From NCBI GenBank assembly GCA_013398615.1, contig VZSR01003022.1, positions 4,967,697 to 5,031,696 of the forward strand: DNA of 64,000 nucleotides, read 5' to 3'. This document shows, piece after piece, positions 36,990 through 49,001 of the stretch (the first letter of the stretch is position 1; each line of letters begins with the position of its first letter). This stretch comes from Brachypodius melanocephalos. Taxonomy: Eukaryota; Chordata; Aves; Passeriformes; Pycnonotidae. The position numbers and the translations under genes were made by a program. Under the pieces are notes generated by a model. It saw nothing but the letters and a program-made list of their open reading frames with translations, did not search any database and was not told the DNA's origin.

Positions 36990-39900
36990 AGGCCAGGCAT
37001 TATCCACAATGCCTCCCCCGCAGCCAGTGCACGACCCAGGGCTTTGCCCGCCCTGTCTCGCCATCGTCCGATCTGTGCCATGCAAACAGATCGGACAGAT
37101 TAGCCAGCACTGGGATCCAGCTTCTTCCCGGAGCTGCTGAGCATGAGCAGGAAGTTTTCTGTGGCCTGAAGTGGCCATTTGGGCCCTGCAAACAGTGAGA
37201 TATCCCAGAAAGGGTATTTATTTAAGATTAAAAGCATGACCTTGCCAAGCGTCGCAGGGCTGGGAGGATGTGGACTAAAAACCAGCCCTTGATAGATCTG
37301 GCATCTCACCCCCCTGCCAGCCCCATCCCAGCCTGGCACCACTGGAGCTCTCACAGAAGCTGTGGCTATACCCAAGATCTTGATCCCTAAGAGGGGACTT
37401 AGCCACTGAGCCCCACCCCATGGGTTGCTATGTCCCCCCAGCATCCAAGGTTTTGGTGCCTGGAACGGGACTTTGCATCCCCTGGGCAAGGGCTTGGTGG
37501 CTGTGTCAGCTTTGGTGTCCACTGAGAGCTGCTTGCCCTGACACACGGATCAGGCTGGGTCTCATGTTTTGGAAGACCATGAGCTTGGGGCTAAGCATCC
37601 CTTGGGAGCCTACCAGCTCAGTTTCCTGCACTTTTGGCCAAACGACAGTCCAAGCAGGCACTGCACGGAGGTTTGACTCCCTCTGGTGCCTGCCCCGTGG
37701 CTCCCGAGCTCGTCCTTCTCTCTTTCCTCATTCCGCGGGGAGGGAAGGTTTGGGGTGCCCCAGCTGGCCTTGGGACAGCCCCGGGGTGGATGGGTGAGTG
37801 GGGACCGGAGCTAATCTCGTACCTTGGCAGCGGCTATGGGAGCTGCTCGGCTGTGGAACTCGGGATGTGCCCAAACACCCGTGTGCCAGGGCCCGAATTT
37901 GGGGGGAGGGAGCTGCTTTCGGGGTGATGGAGGCAGAGCTCTGCCTGCAGATGGAGCTCCTCGCTCGGCCGCTGGGCTCAGGGAAAGCGGCGGAGTGAGG
38001 TGAGGAATCCGGAGAATTTCTCCTTCTTGAGGACCCTACAGTTCTGCCAGACCCCAAAAGACAAAGAGAGGCCGTACTTAAGGTCTCCCTGCTGGACAGG
38101 GGATGGTGGAAGTTAATCTCTGATTGAGTTAATTACCCAAAAGCTTGGTCTGAAAGATGTGGGAGGAAGTGCCGCCTCAACCCAGATATTATAAAATTGA
38201 ATCTCTGCAGACTCAGCGATGTCAGGGGAAGGGGAGGTGGTGGCTTTTGGAGTGTCTGGCTGAGGCAACCAGGGGGCCTGGTGGTGTCCCACTGCCAGCC
38301 CCTGCAGCCTAAGCCTTTCTCCCCCAGAGAGGAGGAGGATGTGCAAGGTGGGTGTCTGTACGGAGGGAAGGGCTGCTGAGGGACCTCTACCTCCTCACCA
38401 CAACCCTGGGCTGCAAATACTGCAGCTTTTCCATACTCCTGGATTTGGGCTGGAAACTTCTGGGCCTGCAGCAGGTGCTGTCCCACTGGGGGGACCCAGG
38501 GAGGGCTCAGCAGGGAAGCACTTGCAGCTGCTGGGTCCTGATGGCCTCACATATGTGTCCTCATGCCAGGCTAAAATGGCCTGTTTTCCCCTCTTTGGGG
38601 AGCAGGGACTTGCTGGGAGCCAGATTTGGCGTTTCTAGGGGCTGGGCTCAGTTCTAGGGGTGGAGTGGGTCAGATGAGGACAGTGGCAGGGGTCTGGTTC
38701 CCGTGGGTCCCTCGGGATGGTGGCTGCCTGTGGGACCCTCGTGGTGCCTAGGGCAAGGGACAGCCACAGGGTCAGCAGCTGCTGGCCAGAGCTCGCTGCT
38801 TCAGGGATTACGTTGATCCCCTGCAGCTGCCCTGCTGTGTGCTGAAGGATTTCTGAGTCTTACACATGTTTTCCCTGCTAAATTGGAGGTGTTTGTGTCC
38901 ACAGTGCAAAGGCCAGGTCAGTGTTTGCTTTGATCTCTAAGATCTCAGCTGGGTCAGGGGAATTGTGTGACTTGGCATTTGTGTGGTGGGAAATCAAATG
39001 TAATTTGGGATTTTAAAGTTTCTTGTAGAAATGGAGCAGATTTAGGGCTACAGTCCTGAACCTGCTGACTGTCCTTATGGCTCTGCAGACTGTTCTTACA
39101 GTTTCTGGTCTGTTGTCGGCATTGTGACTCCCATCTTGGCTGTACCTCTTGTAGGTTCAGCACTTTTCCTCAGAACCCAAAATTCAGCCTCTCCCATGCA
39201 GTTTTCAACCCACTTTGTTCTCTTCATCCAGGTGGTCTCTGGTCCCAGTGGCAGCAAGGAACTGAGTGATGCCATGCACCTGCCTCTCCCTGCGCCTGCT
39301 GCAGTGAGATCCTCATGGATCATGTTGGATATATGGCTGATCCCCACTGCCTCTTCCTCTTCAGCTGCCCCCACATAACCAGTTCTGCCCCGTTGTGCAA
39401 TGGCAGTCCCAGCACAGCTACCCTAGCCCCTGCCAAACAGCACCCTTAGAGCAGGGCTATCACTCTCCTGCCACTGTCCACTGTGGTGACACCCAAGATG
39501 TGACTATGAATGTCTCAGGAGCAGCCCCATTTGATGTACCTTTGGGTCTGACATCCACCTCCCCTGGCCTGACAGCACCCATGGGTGCTCTCCCAGCTGC
39601 GGGCAGATGGCAAAAGCCATTCTGCTCATCGGAATAAATCACTGGATGGGCTTCACACACCACCGCAATTCCTCAGTGCCCCTGGCTCCAGAAATGGTCT
39701 TTCCTAATGCATTAGCTTACAGTGGAAGTGAAACCTCAGCAGGTTTCTGAGGCACTCTCAGCTCTGCCCCTTTTGCAGTAGCTGGGATTTTTTTAATTGC
39801 TATTAATTTTTTTCCAGAGGATGATGACAATTCCCTGGGGCTTGGTGTAACTTGGGTGTGAGGTTTGCTTCCCTGCGAATTGCAGCAGTGATGAGATGTT

Positions 39901-40240
39901 ACTGGAGGTGCTGAGTCCATCCCAGTTTGGGACTGTGCTATCCTAGCGATGGGTGTAGAAAACCAGCCTTATTTGTTCCAAATCCATAGGGATTTGATGG
40001 ATGTCAACGTTCATTAAGGTTTTGGTGGATAAGTTGAGTTAATTTAAAGTTTGGCAAGGAGAAATAGCACAGCAAGAAGAAATCCAGTGCCACAGAGAGG
40101 AACAATGTGATTTTAGCTTTCCTTCATAAAGAAATAGGGCTCTGGAGGTCCTGGTCTGTGCAATGGCATCCTCAAAGCCTTTGGATGCCAGTGATGAGTC
40201 AGGAGGCAGTGATGGAAAATGGGGAAAATTCATATAGAAT

Positions 40241-40852
40241 CAGGTCAGAAGAGAAGAGAGACTCTGCGGGGGTCAGAGCTGGGTGCCAGAGCTGCGATGG
40301 ACAGATTTGGGGTGGCCTGGTCCCTGGCAGATGCTGCTGGGTTCGGTGCCCCCCGGCAGAGCAGAGGGTGCTGGGCGGCTCCGCGGCAGCAGCAGTTTGG
40401 GCAGGCAGGCACAGGCAGCCCCTCCTTCCTGCAGCCGGCTCCTCGCTGTGGAAAAGGCCGGGTTTCTCCCCAAAACGGCTCCCTCGTAGGACAGGCAACG
40501 TTTGCTCCCTCTCCCCGGCAAAAGCGAAACCTTATCCCTGTCCTCAGTGCTCCGCTTGGGTTTCTCAGGGATGTTCCTGGCGCTTGGCTCCTTCGCTCCA
40601 ACGTTTCCATTGCCTCTCTCCATCTTTTTTCCACTCCTTCCCTCCTCTGCTGCCGCCGCTTCCCTGTGCCCTCGCGGAGCGTCCTCCCCACGGCCCCGCT
40701 GCCACGGCTACTCCCCTAAATGGGCCACGAAGGCGGATTATTGCCATCGCTCATCTGCATTCGCCCTCCTCCCAGTCGTCCCCTGCTCCTCCCTTCTCCA
40801 AATCGCAGCTGCCCCGGTGCGCGGAGCGGCGCGGGCTGCCCGGGCACCCTGG
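40241..40852 (+). promoter_or_regulatory. FADS6 promoter and 5' UTR region
   Basis: CpG-rich sequence rises from about 40240 and continues through the first coding exon and intron of FADS6, as in a CpG-island promoter. I see no convincing TATA box. The transcription start cannot be placed from sequence alone. Long open translations on both strands here reflect GC content. Confidence 0.5.
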
Positions 40853-43800
40853 AATGGCCAGCGCCGGGAGAGCCACCGAGCCGGGGCTGGCGTGAGTAGG
40901 GGGCTGTGGTGTCCATGTGGTGGGAGGCTGGGTGGCTCTCCGGTCGTCTCCGCCGGCTGCGTCCTCCTTGGATTGTTTATTTTTTTCCATCCCTGCCCTT
41001 CCCGCGTCCTTCGGCGGCAGCAGGAGCCGGCAAGCCCGTCCGCGGTGGGTCCGGGTGCTGGGGTTGATCCTCTGGGGGTGACACCCTCCCTGCCTTCTGT
41101 TCAGCAGGGAGATGCCGCTGGAGGATGGGGACCCGGTGGGGCCGAGGGGACGGCAGGTCAACGGTGAGGTCAGCGGTATCCCCCGGCTCAGGGGGATGGG
41201 GGAACCCTCGCTCCGGAGCACGGCAGCACCTGGTGGCAGCAGGACAGACGTGACGGCAGAGGACAGGGAGCCGGGGCCAGCACTGGATGACGGGAACGTG
41301 ATCCCCCGGGGAGCCCCACAGCGAGCATGGGACCCCGAGGAAGCCCTGATGACCGAGCTTTCAGAGCTGGTGCAGAAGGTGGTGAAGAGCAGCAGCTGGT
41401 GGGAACGGCACGGTGTGGACATCAGCATCCTTGCCTGCAGCTTCCTCCTGCTCCCGGCAGGTAACCTGGCTCAGCGCCCCCAAACCATGGCCAGGGAGGT
41501 CTCCAGGGGTCCCACTGCCTCCTCATGACTGCTTTGTGCTGGGGGCCTGTTGGCACCTATTGAGGTTTTAACAGAGCCACAATAACTCCTTCACCACATG
41601 GCTCAGCACGCTCTGACCCCACAGCGGGTGACGATGACACCCAGGGTACAGCCTGGGGTGAGGGGACAGTGGTGTCTGGGGTACAGCCTGGGCTAAGGGG
41701 ATGGTGCCCAGGCAGATGGACACAGGACAGGACAGAGGGTGATGTGTCCCAAAATGGGACAGGGAAACCATGGTGGTTTTGGTGGCAATGGCCTTGGCTG
41801 TGGTGGGTGCAGGGGAAAACAGTTGAGTGTGGGTCTCTGGTGGCATGGCTGGAAAGCTGTGAACCTCCTCTTGCTGCTGAACTCCTGGGGATGCTGAAAT
41901 CCTGGCAGAGTAATGACACCAGTGGAACCCACATCCCAGAACTGAGGGGTGGGATGAGGCACCTGCAGCACTCGTTGCCATCGAGGCTGGAAGTGGCCAA
42001 ATCTTCAGCACAAGGGTGAGTGTGGCTGGCCAAGTCATGAGGACGATGAGGAGGCAAACTCTGACTTGCATGGTTTAAATGCCTGTAACTGTGGCTGAAG
42101 AACAGGTTTAGGGCAGTGGCTGGCGTGTTTGGGTGTAGCAACACCTCCAGCTTGGCTCAGAGGGCTGCAGCACATGTGCATGGCCGAGCTCCTGCCTGGC
42201 TGGTTTCTCCACAGGGTTCCTGTGCCTGCGGTCAGCCCAGGCCATCCCTTTCCTGGCGGGTGTCCTCACCCTTGGCGTGGTGCATCACACCCTGACCGTC
42301 AAGGGCAGCCACCTGGCCAGCCACAATGCCTTGACTGAGTCCAAGTCCTGGGGCAAAGTGTGGGCTATCTTCTTCATTGAGGTGAGTGGGGCAGCCCCCA
42401 AAACACCCCATCAGCACCTTGCGGTGGTGAGGAATGTTTGGAATGGTGGGAAAGGTTTCTAGTGCTTAACTCGTAAAAGTCCCTTTCCAGACTGGTTTGG
42501 GATCTGTGGAGTGCAGAGCATCTCCCCATGATGCTTCATTATGGTTCTAGAGCATCTCCCTGGGTTCCTCCCACACAAGCCCAAGCCAGGCAGTGCCCAA
42601 CCCTGGCACTACAACTTCTCTCTCTTCCCTCCCAGCTCTGTTCAGCTTTCACAGTTGAGCAGGCCACCTACAACCATGTGAAGATCCACCACGGCTACAC
42701 CAACATCATCGGCCTGGGGGACTCCAGCACGTGGAAGCTTCCTTTCCTGAACCGCTACGTTTACATGTTCATCGCGCCTCTCGCAGTGCCCATCCTAACC
42801 CCTCTGGTTGCACTTGGTATGTGTCCCAGGCACCTTGGGACAGGGTGCCGGGTGTGGTAAGCTTGTGACTGCCCAGATCTCACCCCACCCAAGGGTCCTG
42901 TTTTGTTTGGAGGCATTACATTAACTACACCAGCCCCTGGTGGGACACTGGGCTGCAGGAAAAGCAGGAGGTGCTGTGCTTGCCTGGGGACCACATGTGC
43001 TGCATCTACTTTCTCCTGATGCTGAGAAAACACTTCACCTTTTCCTGGATGTTGAAATCTCTGGCAAAAGCTATCATGAGCCTGAAGCACCCCAATCCAT
43101 TCTCCTTTAACCCAGATCTGTGGCCATAATGGGGTTCAGTGTCACATGTGGGTCTCAGGTTGATCAGAGCATCATGCAGGGTATTGATAGCCATGTATGG
43201 GGTGGAGGTTTTGGGGGACTGCAGGGGCCAGACACAAAGAGCTGGGGCAGGAAAGGTGGTGGCTCCAGGGAAATAATGGTGCCAGAGAACAATCAGGGAG
43301 AAGAGCCCAGAAAGCAGTAAGAGGCTGGGAAAGCAAAGCCCTCTAGGCTGCATGACCCAGCTCTGGGCAGTGCCAAATGCATGGACAATGACTTGGCAAA
43401 TTGTAGGAAATGAAGGTGCATCCGAATCCCCTGAGTGATGATGCACAGCTGGATCTGCTGCTCCGTGGAGGCTCTCAGACCCCCACTCCAGCAGTTCTAT
43501 AGGGTTTGGGCCAACCTGGAGGATGGGGAAAGTGAGTTCATGGGCTGGGCTGGGCTCTGGGACTATGAGCACACTGGGCAGCCTGACTGCTGGAGCAGCA
43601 GTGGTGGTAGGGAAACATCAGCACCTCTCCCATGCACTGCCTCCTGTTCCTTGTGCAGATTTATTGAGGAACGTGGAGTGGAAGGCAGCTCTCCGGACCC
43701 TCTGCTGCATGTTTCTGGGGTTTTACTGCCATTACTGGCTCCTGCTCCACGTCTCGGGCTTCCAGTCACCGTGGTCTGCCCTGCTCTGCATGCTGCTTAC

Positions 43801-45628
43801 CCGCTCCCTCCTGGCCCATCCCTACATCCATGTCAACATATTCCAGGTAAAGACCTGAAGCTTCAAGGTATGCCAACAGTGCTGGAGACAGGTGAACCTC
43901 CACTCAGTGCTGGTGACAAAGCCCTGATGCTGCTGGCTGGAGCTTGTGTCACCTTAAGGCGAGTGGGTTCAGTTCTCACCTCCCTGGTGCTGATGCTGTC
44001 ACCAGGAGGATCAGGTGCTGTGTGGAAAGTGGTGGCCCTTGGAAAATGTCAGGGCAGATGAGTGCAGGGTGTGAGGATGATGTCCTCTGCAGTGGCTGGC
44101 AGGATTGGGAGGGCTGATGTGTGTTTCAGGTTGTGTTAGAGGCCCTGGAGTGGGGAGATGCTGGTGGCTCTGAGTGAGGGTGTGAAGGGGGAACAGTCTG
44201 TGAGCTCCTTGGTGGCTCCATGGACAGACAAACACAAGATGGAGTGACTTTAGGGACAAACCCAGCTCTGGGGCGGGCAGAGAGACCCCAAAATGTGGCT
44301 CTTCATGCCCACACATAGGCAGAGCTGCCATTGGCTCTGCTGGGAGGAGACTGGGGAGGTGACAGGTGCCACAAGGTGCCCACCCTGCCTCTCCCACAGC
44401 ACATCGGCCTTCCCATGTTCACGGCTGACCGCAAACCCAAGCGGATCCACCTCATGAGCCTGGGTGTCCTCAACCTGCCCCGCAACGCCCTCCTCGACTG
44501 GTCCTTCGGCCACTCGCTCATCAGCTGCCATGTGGAGCATCACCTCTTCCCCAGCCTCTCTGACAACATGTGCCTGAAGGTGAGACAACCCTACAGGGTG
44601 GCTGGGAGGTGACATGGGGATGAGGCATCCATTTCCCCACCACCTCCTGCCCCCACTGCCAGACCTGTCTGCTCCTCCTTCCAATGCTGGAAACCACTGA
44701 CTGCTTTGCAACAGCTCCTAACCCACCTCCTGCCACCCCATTCCTGTTTCTCCTGAGTTTCTGCTCCCTGCTCCTTCTCCTGGCCCCAGTTCCAGCCTGC
44801 AGCAGCCTTCCAGCAGTCCTGGATCCTCCCAGTTATTTCATTGGGAAAGTATCCCCAACGTTGCACAGTCCAATTTTTGGTTCAGACAACATCCAGACAA
44901 ACCTGTCACTTTGGTCATGCCCTTAGCTGCTGCTCTGAGGTGCAGGGTGTGTTCAAAATGTGGGCTCTGAGCATTGCCCCGGCTGGAGGGGATCCCAAGG
45001 CAGGTCCATACACTGCCTTTTATCACAGGATCACCACTCACTCAGTGCTGTGCCCTTGTTTTCAGGGCTCCTTTGCTTGAGCTCACAGGGCTGGCAGGAC
45101 CTACCTCCCCCAAAGAGGTGTTGCAGGGAAGGAGGTAATTAAGTCTGTGGCAACCTCCCAGTCCCATCACCGAGCTGGATGTGTGGGCATGTGGGAATAA
45201 CAATGGGTGTGAACGATGAGCGTTTGTGTCTGGCTCTCATTAGAAGCCTCATTAGGGCATCTCTCCTAATTTGGAACCCTACAAAGGCATTTTGCCAGGG
45301 TGAACTCCCTGTGATGCTGCAATTGGAAACCATATTCCCAGCACAGACACTACAGCTGGTGCTGCCTGCTCCAGCCCAGCTTTGGGCATGTGGGATGGGT
45401 TTTCTGGGCACGTTTCAGGCATCTTATACAAACACCAGAGCATCCTGCACGGCGGTGATGTTACCTTTGCCTTTGCAGATCAAACCCATCGTCTCCCAGT
45501 ACCTGAAGCAGAAGAAGCTGCCCTACAATGAGGACACCTACAGCTCCAGGCTCTGGCTCTTCCTCCAGAGATACGAGGAGCTGATGGTCCATGCTCCCCC
45601 CATAACGGAGCTGGTGGGCATCCAGTGA
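40853..45628 (+). CDS. FADS6: Fatty acid desaturase 6
   Basis: Seven exons: 40853-40890, 41105-41460, 42215-42381, 42636-42816, 43659-43846, 44400-44579 and 45479-45628. All are GT-AG and in phase, giving 1260 nt, 419 residues. The family holds membrane-bound di-iron desaturases of the endoplasmic reticulum; the substrate of FADS6 is not established. Three His boxes are present: HLASH at 164-168, HVKIHH at 201-206 and HVEHH at 354-358. Other family blocks are SSWWERHGVD, LGDSSTW.LP.LNRYVYMF, RSLLAHPYIHVNIFQHIG, and the C terminus APPITELVGIQ. The ATG at 40853 has purine at -3 and G at +4. Splicing joins it in frame to a second ATG at 41112, which would give 404 residues and may be the main start. 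The N-terminal 115 residues are poorly conserved. The gene lies between USH1G and FDXR in the same orientation as in mammals. Confidence 0.94.
41102..41107 (+). other. Tandem NAGNAG splice acceptor in FADS6
   Basis: The first FADS6 intron ends CAGCAG. Use of the first AG gives Ala-Arg-Glu-Met and use of the second gives Ala-Glu-Met, both in frame, so the two transcripts would differ by one Arg. The assignment depends on the 40853 start exon being real. Confidence 0.5.
41644..41712. repeat. 35-bp tandem repeat, about two copies
   Basis: Two diverged copies begin GGGTACAGCCTGGG with a period of 35 bases, in FADS6 intron 2. It is a short minisatellite with no sign of function. Confidence 0.75.
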
Positions 45629-48200
45629 GGACTGTGGGGGCCACAGCACTCGGGGGCCTGTTTCCTGCAGGGACATTCAGAGGGATGGTTTTAGCAGGAC
45701 CAACACCTCCATGAAGTCATGGTGTGGGAAGCATCCCTCCCTGAAGTCTTGCTTTTGGCCAGAAAATGGTGCACAGAGCCACTGCAGGGGGAGATCCAGG
45801 TGGTGCAACACCAGGGACAGAAAAATTGGGGTCCCCCCACAGTTATTCCCAGCCAGGGCTTAGTTTTATCCACTCTGCTTTCACACTTGGGGAGAGGAAG
45901 CCCCCCCCCCATCTGTGGGGCACGCGGCACCACATCCAGGACGTCTGGAACTGAGAAGCACCAGGATCTGTAGGATGTAGCTGAGCTGTGTGATCAGGGT
46001 CTCAGGGAAGGGGTGGATGGTGGGGAGGGGGTTGTGTCACTGCTGCTTGTGCTTTGCCTGACTTTGGGCTAAATCAGTCCCTTCTAGAAACAAAGATTTG
46101 GCAAATTCAGCCTTAACACTTTGGGTGTATTTCCTTTATTATTGGGTTTTGTTGCTGGAGGAAGTCTTACTGGTATCCTGTGGTGCCCAGGGTAGGACTG
46201 GAGGAAAGACCCTCACTCCATGGGGGGTGTCTGTGTTGGGGTGCCAGAGGTGACCTCAGACCTGGTCATTGCCATGGAAAGAATTTATCAAGGGAATTAT
46301 GTGCCAGAGGCTGGTGTCCAGGGCTTGGGAGACTTTCCCTGTTTAGGGAGGGTGAACTCTGCCCCCTGTGCTGCTGCCAGGGGATGGGATGCTCACATGG
46401 CCAGTTCAAGCCCCCTCTGGGAAGCTGGCTTTACCAGGGTGCTCTGCTGTCCCAGACCTGCAAGACCAATGACAAAGTCCACCCCAGTGTCACGGTGGGC
46501 AGCTGGCAGAAGAAAGGACAGATGGCCTAACTGGGACCAGTGTGGCTTTGCTCTGAGCCTGGGGTTTTTCTCCCTGGTTTGAGTTGTCCTCCCATCTGGG
46601 CTGGACCCCTGCAGTGCCACGTTGTGGACTTATAAGGCTTCACAGGCAAATGTGTCCCAAGGCACAGGGATGCTCTGCCCTGGTCCTGGCCTGTGGCAGG
46701 GTGACTGTTGCAGCAGGCAATCCACGGTGTTTTACTCCGCTTCTCCTCCACCAAGTCCAGGAGCATCCTCAGATGCACTGGAGAAGTGTCCCTGTGATGT
46801 GAGGCTGGAGCTGGGATGGCCTGGCATCCCTGTGCAAATGATCCAGACTCGGGACAAGGAAGAGTGGCCCTGGATCCATCCAGCATGACCCTGTTGGCAT
46901 CAGAAATGTTGAATTATTGATTTATCCTGGGCTGGGGCCCAGGGGCTGCTGATGCACTGATCTGGTGGCATTGCCAGTTCTATCCAGGCCCATATGGGTC
47001 ATCGATCCAGGACATTGTGAAACACCCAAAGGACAAATTCCCATCCTTTGAGCAGGGGTTAGGCTGGGTCTGTAGGCAGTGGAGCAGCTGGAGGACTATG
47101 GCCACAGCAAATGTCGTGAATGTTCTGGGGAGTCAAAGACCCTCCCCAGTACTGCCCTCCCATCCCAATTCATCTCTCAACTGAGCATCAGAGATAAATT
47201 AAGATAAATGTGACAATTTGTTTTGCATTCCCAGCTCCAGTGAGGGGGTGAGGGAACATTAGAGGTGCTTTTGGTTCAGGGAGGGAAATCATAGCCTCGC
47301 ATGTTCCCGTTTGTGGGCACAAAATGCTCTTTTGCCCTCTCCTGCTGCAAAGAGATCAGCCCCAAAATGTTCCCTAGCATTGGTTGGAACAACAGTCCTT
47401 TTCCCAGCTGGATTTTATGGATGTTGGTTAAAGCAATGCCATCTGAAAGCAAGTGTTTGCAGGTCCCTCAGCCTACAGGAGACAGCCTGTGATTTGGGAA
47501 ATAGGTGTATTATTCTCTGCCAGAACCAGTGAATACAGAAGTTAATGGGGGAGAGGGAGAATTCTGAGAAAAAGGGAGGACTCTGACACCTGTGCTTGGA
47601 ACCCTCCAAATTTAAACCAACTGCTTTTGTGGATGACCTCTATGGTGATATTTGGAGCTTCCAGCCTTGCATCAATCAAATCACTGCTGTGCTGACCTGA
47701 GGATGAGGGTTTGGAGCCGTTGGAATTCCTGGTTTTCGCCACGGCCCCTCTGAAGGAGCGGGTGCAGAAGGAGGCACAGAGCCAGCGGCCATTCTCAGCG
47801 TGCCTTTGCAGAAAGCCATCAGCTCATTTCCAAGACCGGGAGAGAAAATGTGTTGGTTTTATGATCTGTATTACAACCAGCTCTTGGCTGTAAACTCCTC
47901 ATGGTCTTAATTGCATTTTAAAAGCCCCGTGAAGTGCTCGTCTGCCTGCTCTGGCATATGGCCAACTTTTAAATGTCTGCTAGGCCCTATGCGATGATTT
48001 TTCTGGCCGGGGTGTTGTGCAGGGGCTGAACCAAGATGAGATGTGGTGCTTCTGCATTGGAGATGTGAGCACCAGCATTTGAAATGCGCTGAGTGATGGG
48101 GATGAAGGAGGAAATAAAGCAGAGACCATCGAGATGTTGGGGCAGGAGTTCTGTTAGTTCCGTCAGGAGTTCACAATTTATTCACACTCTCTGGCGTTAA
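45629..48200. other. FADS6 3' UTR and intergenic spacer
   Basis: No coding exon recognised. The part next to the FADS6 stop is presumably 3' UTR, but no canonical AATAAA occurs until 48113-48118. Either the UTR is about 2.5 kb long or a variant signal is used earlier. A G-rich patch near 46004-46031 (runs of three to five G with short loops) could form a quadruplex. The rest shows no structure I can interpret. Confidence 0.5.
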
Positions 48201-48407
48201 TGTTTTACCCTTTATCGAAGGATGCTGGGAGTTTCTCCTGGAAAGAACAGGGTAGTTGTGCAACGCATGGTTAAAATCAGCCTGAGCTTCGCCTTCCCGG
48301 GTAGACCTCGGCAGCTGGTCGCTTTTTGGGCGATAATGGGGCGCAGGCAATTAGCAGCATCAGCGATGATGATGCGGCGAGAGCGCGCCGGGTACCTCAG
48401 ACGTCTC

Positions 48408-48471
48408 ACCATAGAGAGCGGCGGTGGGAAGGGGCCGCCACACGGCTCTTCCTTCCTCGCCTCTCTATGGT
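48408..48471. repeat. 11-bp perfect inverted repeat
   Basis: ACCATAGAGAG at 48408-48418 is the exact reverse complement of CTCTCTATGGT at 48461-48471, with a 42-base spacer, at the left edge of the FDXR CpG island. It could form a stem in RNA or be two opposed sites for one factor. A chance match of this size at this spacing is not excluded. Confidence 0.7.
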
Positions 48472-48479
48472 ATCACCTC

Positions 48480-49001
48480 GTTTCCGGTCAGCCGCGGTGG
48501 AAACGGCGAGCTACCATTGGCTATCGGTGCGGGGGCGGGGTCAGGGGGTGGCGGTAGGAGGGGTTATGCTAAACAAGGCGCTGTCCCACCTAACGATTGG
48601 TCAGAGCGGAGGAGGGGCGGGGCCGGGGGCTGAGGGGCGGGGCCGGGCGGCTGAGGGGCGGGGCCCGGCGGCGGCAGCGGAACCCGGCGCGGGGGCGCAC
48701 GTGTCCGGGGGGACCGGGACAGGACCGGGATAACCGGGGAGGCGGGGGCTGTGGGCCCCAGGGGCTGCGAACACCGCGCCCCGCAGGCCCGTGCACCGCC
48801 CCTGGGGCTGTGAGAGGCGCGGGGCCCCCGGGACCCCCGTGCGCGGGGTTGTGGGACTCGGTTCTGCCACTCCGGACAGTTGACACCCCGCCGGCCCCGG
48901 CCCGGCCGTAAGCGCCAAGGCCGCTGTCCCTGACCTCGGGGCGTTCCCGCCTCCCCGGGTGCTGTACATAAACCCGGGCCCCGCTCTGCTCCGCTGCGGC
49001 G
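48480..49001 (+). promoter_or_regulatory. FDXR CpG-island promoter
   Basis: A TATA-less, CpG-dense promoter. Inverted CCAAT boxes (ATTGG) occur at 48516-48520 and 48596-48600. GC boxes of the Sp1 type (GGGGCGGGGC) occur at 48614, 48634 and 48655, spaced about 20-21 bases, and another GGGCGGGG lies at 48533. A CACGTG E-box lies at 48698-48703. The periodic GC boxes are followed within about 340 bases by the FDXR ATG. CpG density extends left to about 48220, so divergent transcription is possible. Confidence 0.75.

Larger units (their letters stand above)
24016..40240. other. USH1G-FADS6 intergenic region, no gene recognised
   Basis: About 16 kb with no translation I can assign to a known family. 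Many chance open stretches occur. The longest is on the minus strand at 34505-35287 (about 260 codons), with no recognisable motif. The notable contents are an orphan CpG island, a sized assembly gap beside a C run, a 22-bp tandem duplication and an isolated terminal-exon-like sequence, listed separately. The corresponding interval in mammals is also gene-poor as far as I know. Confidence 0.55.

Noticed and set aside
48212..48412. Basic 66-codon minus-strand open stretch starting in the inverted repeat
   Set aside because: Short, no homologue recognised, and typical of open frames in CpG islands.
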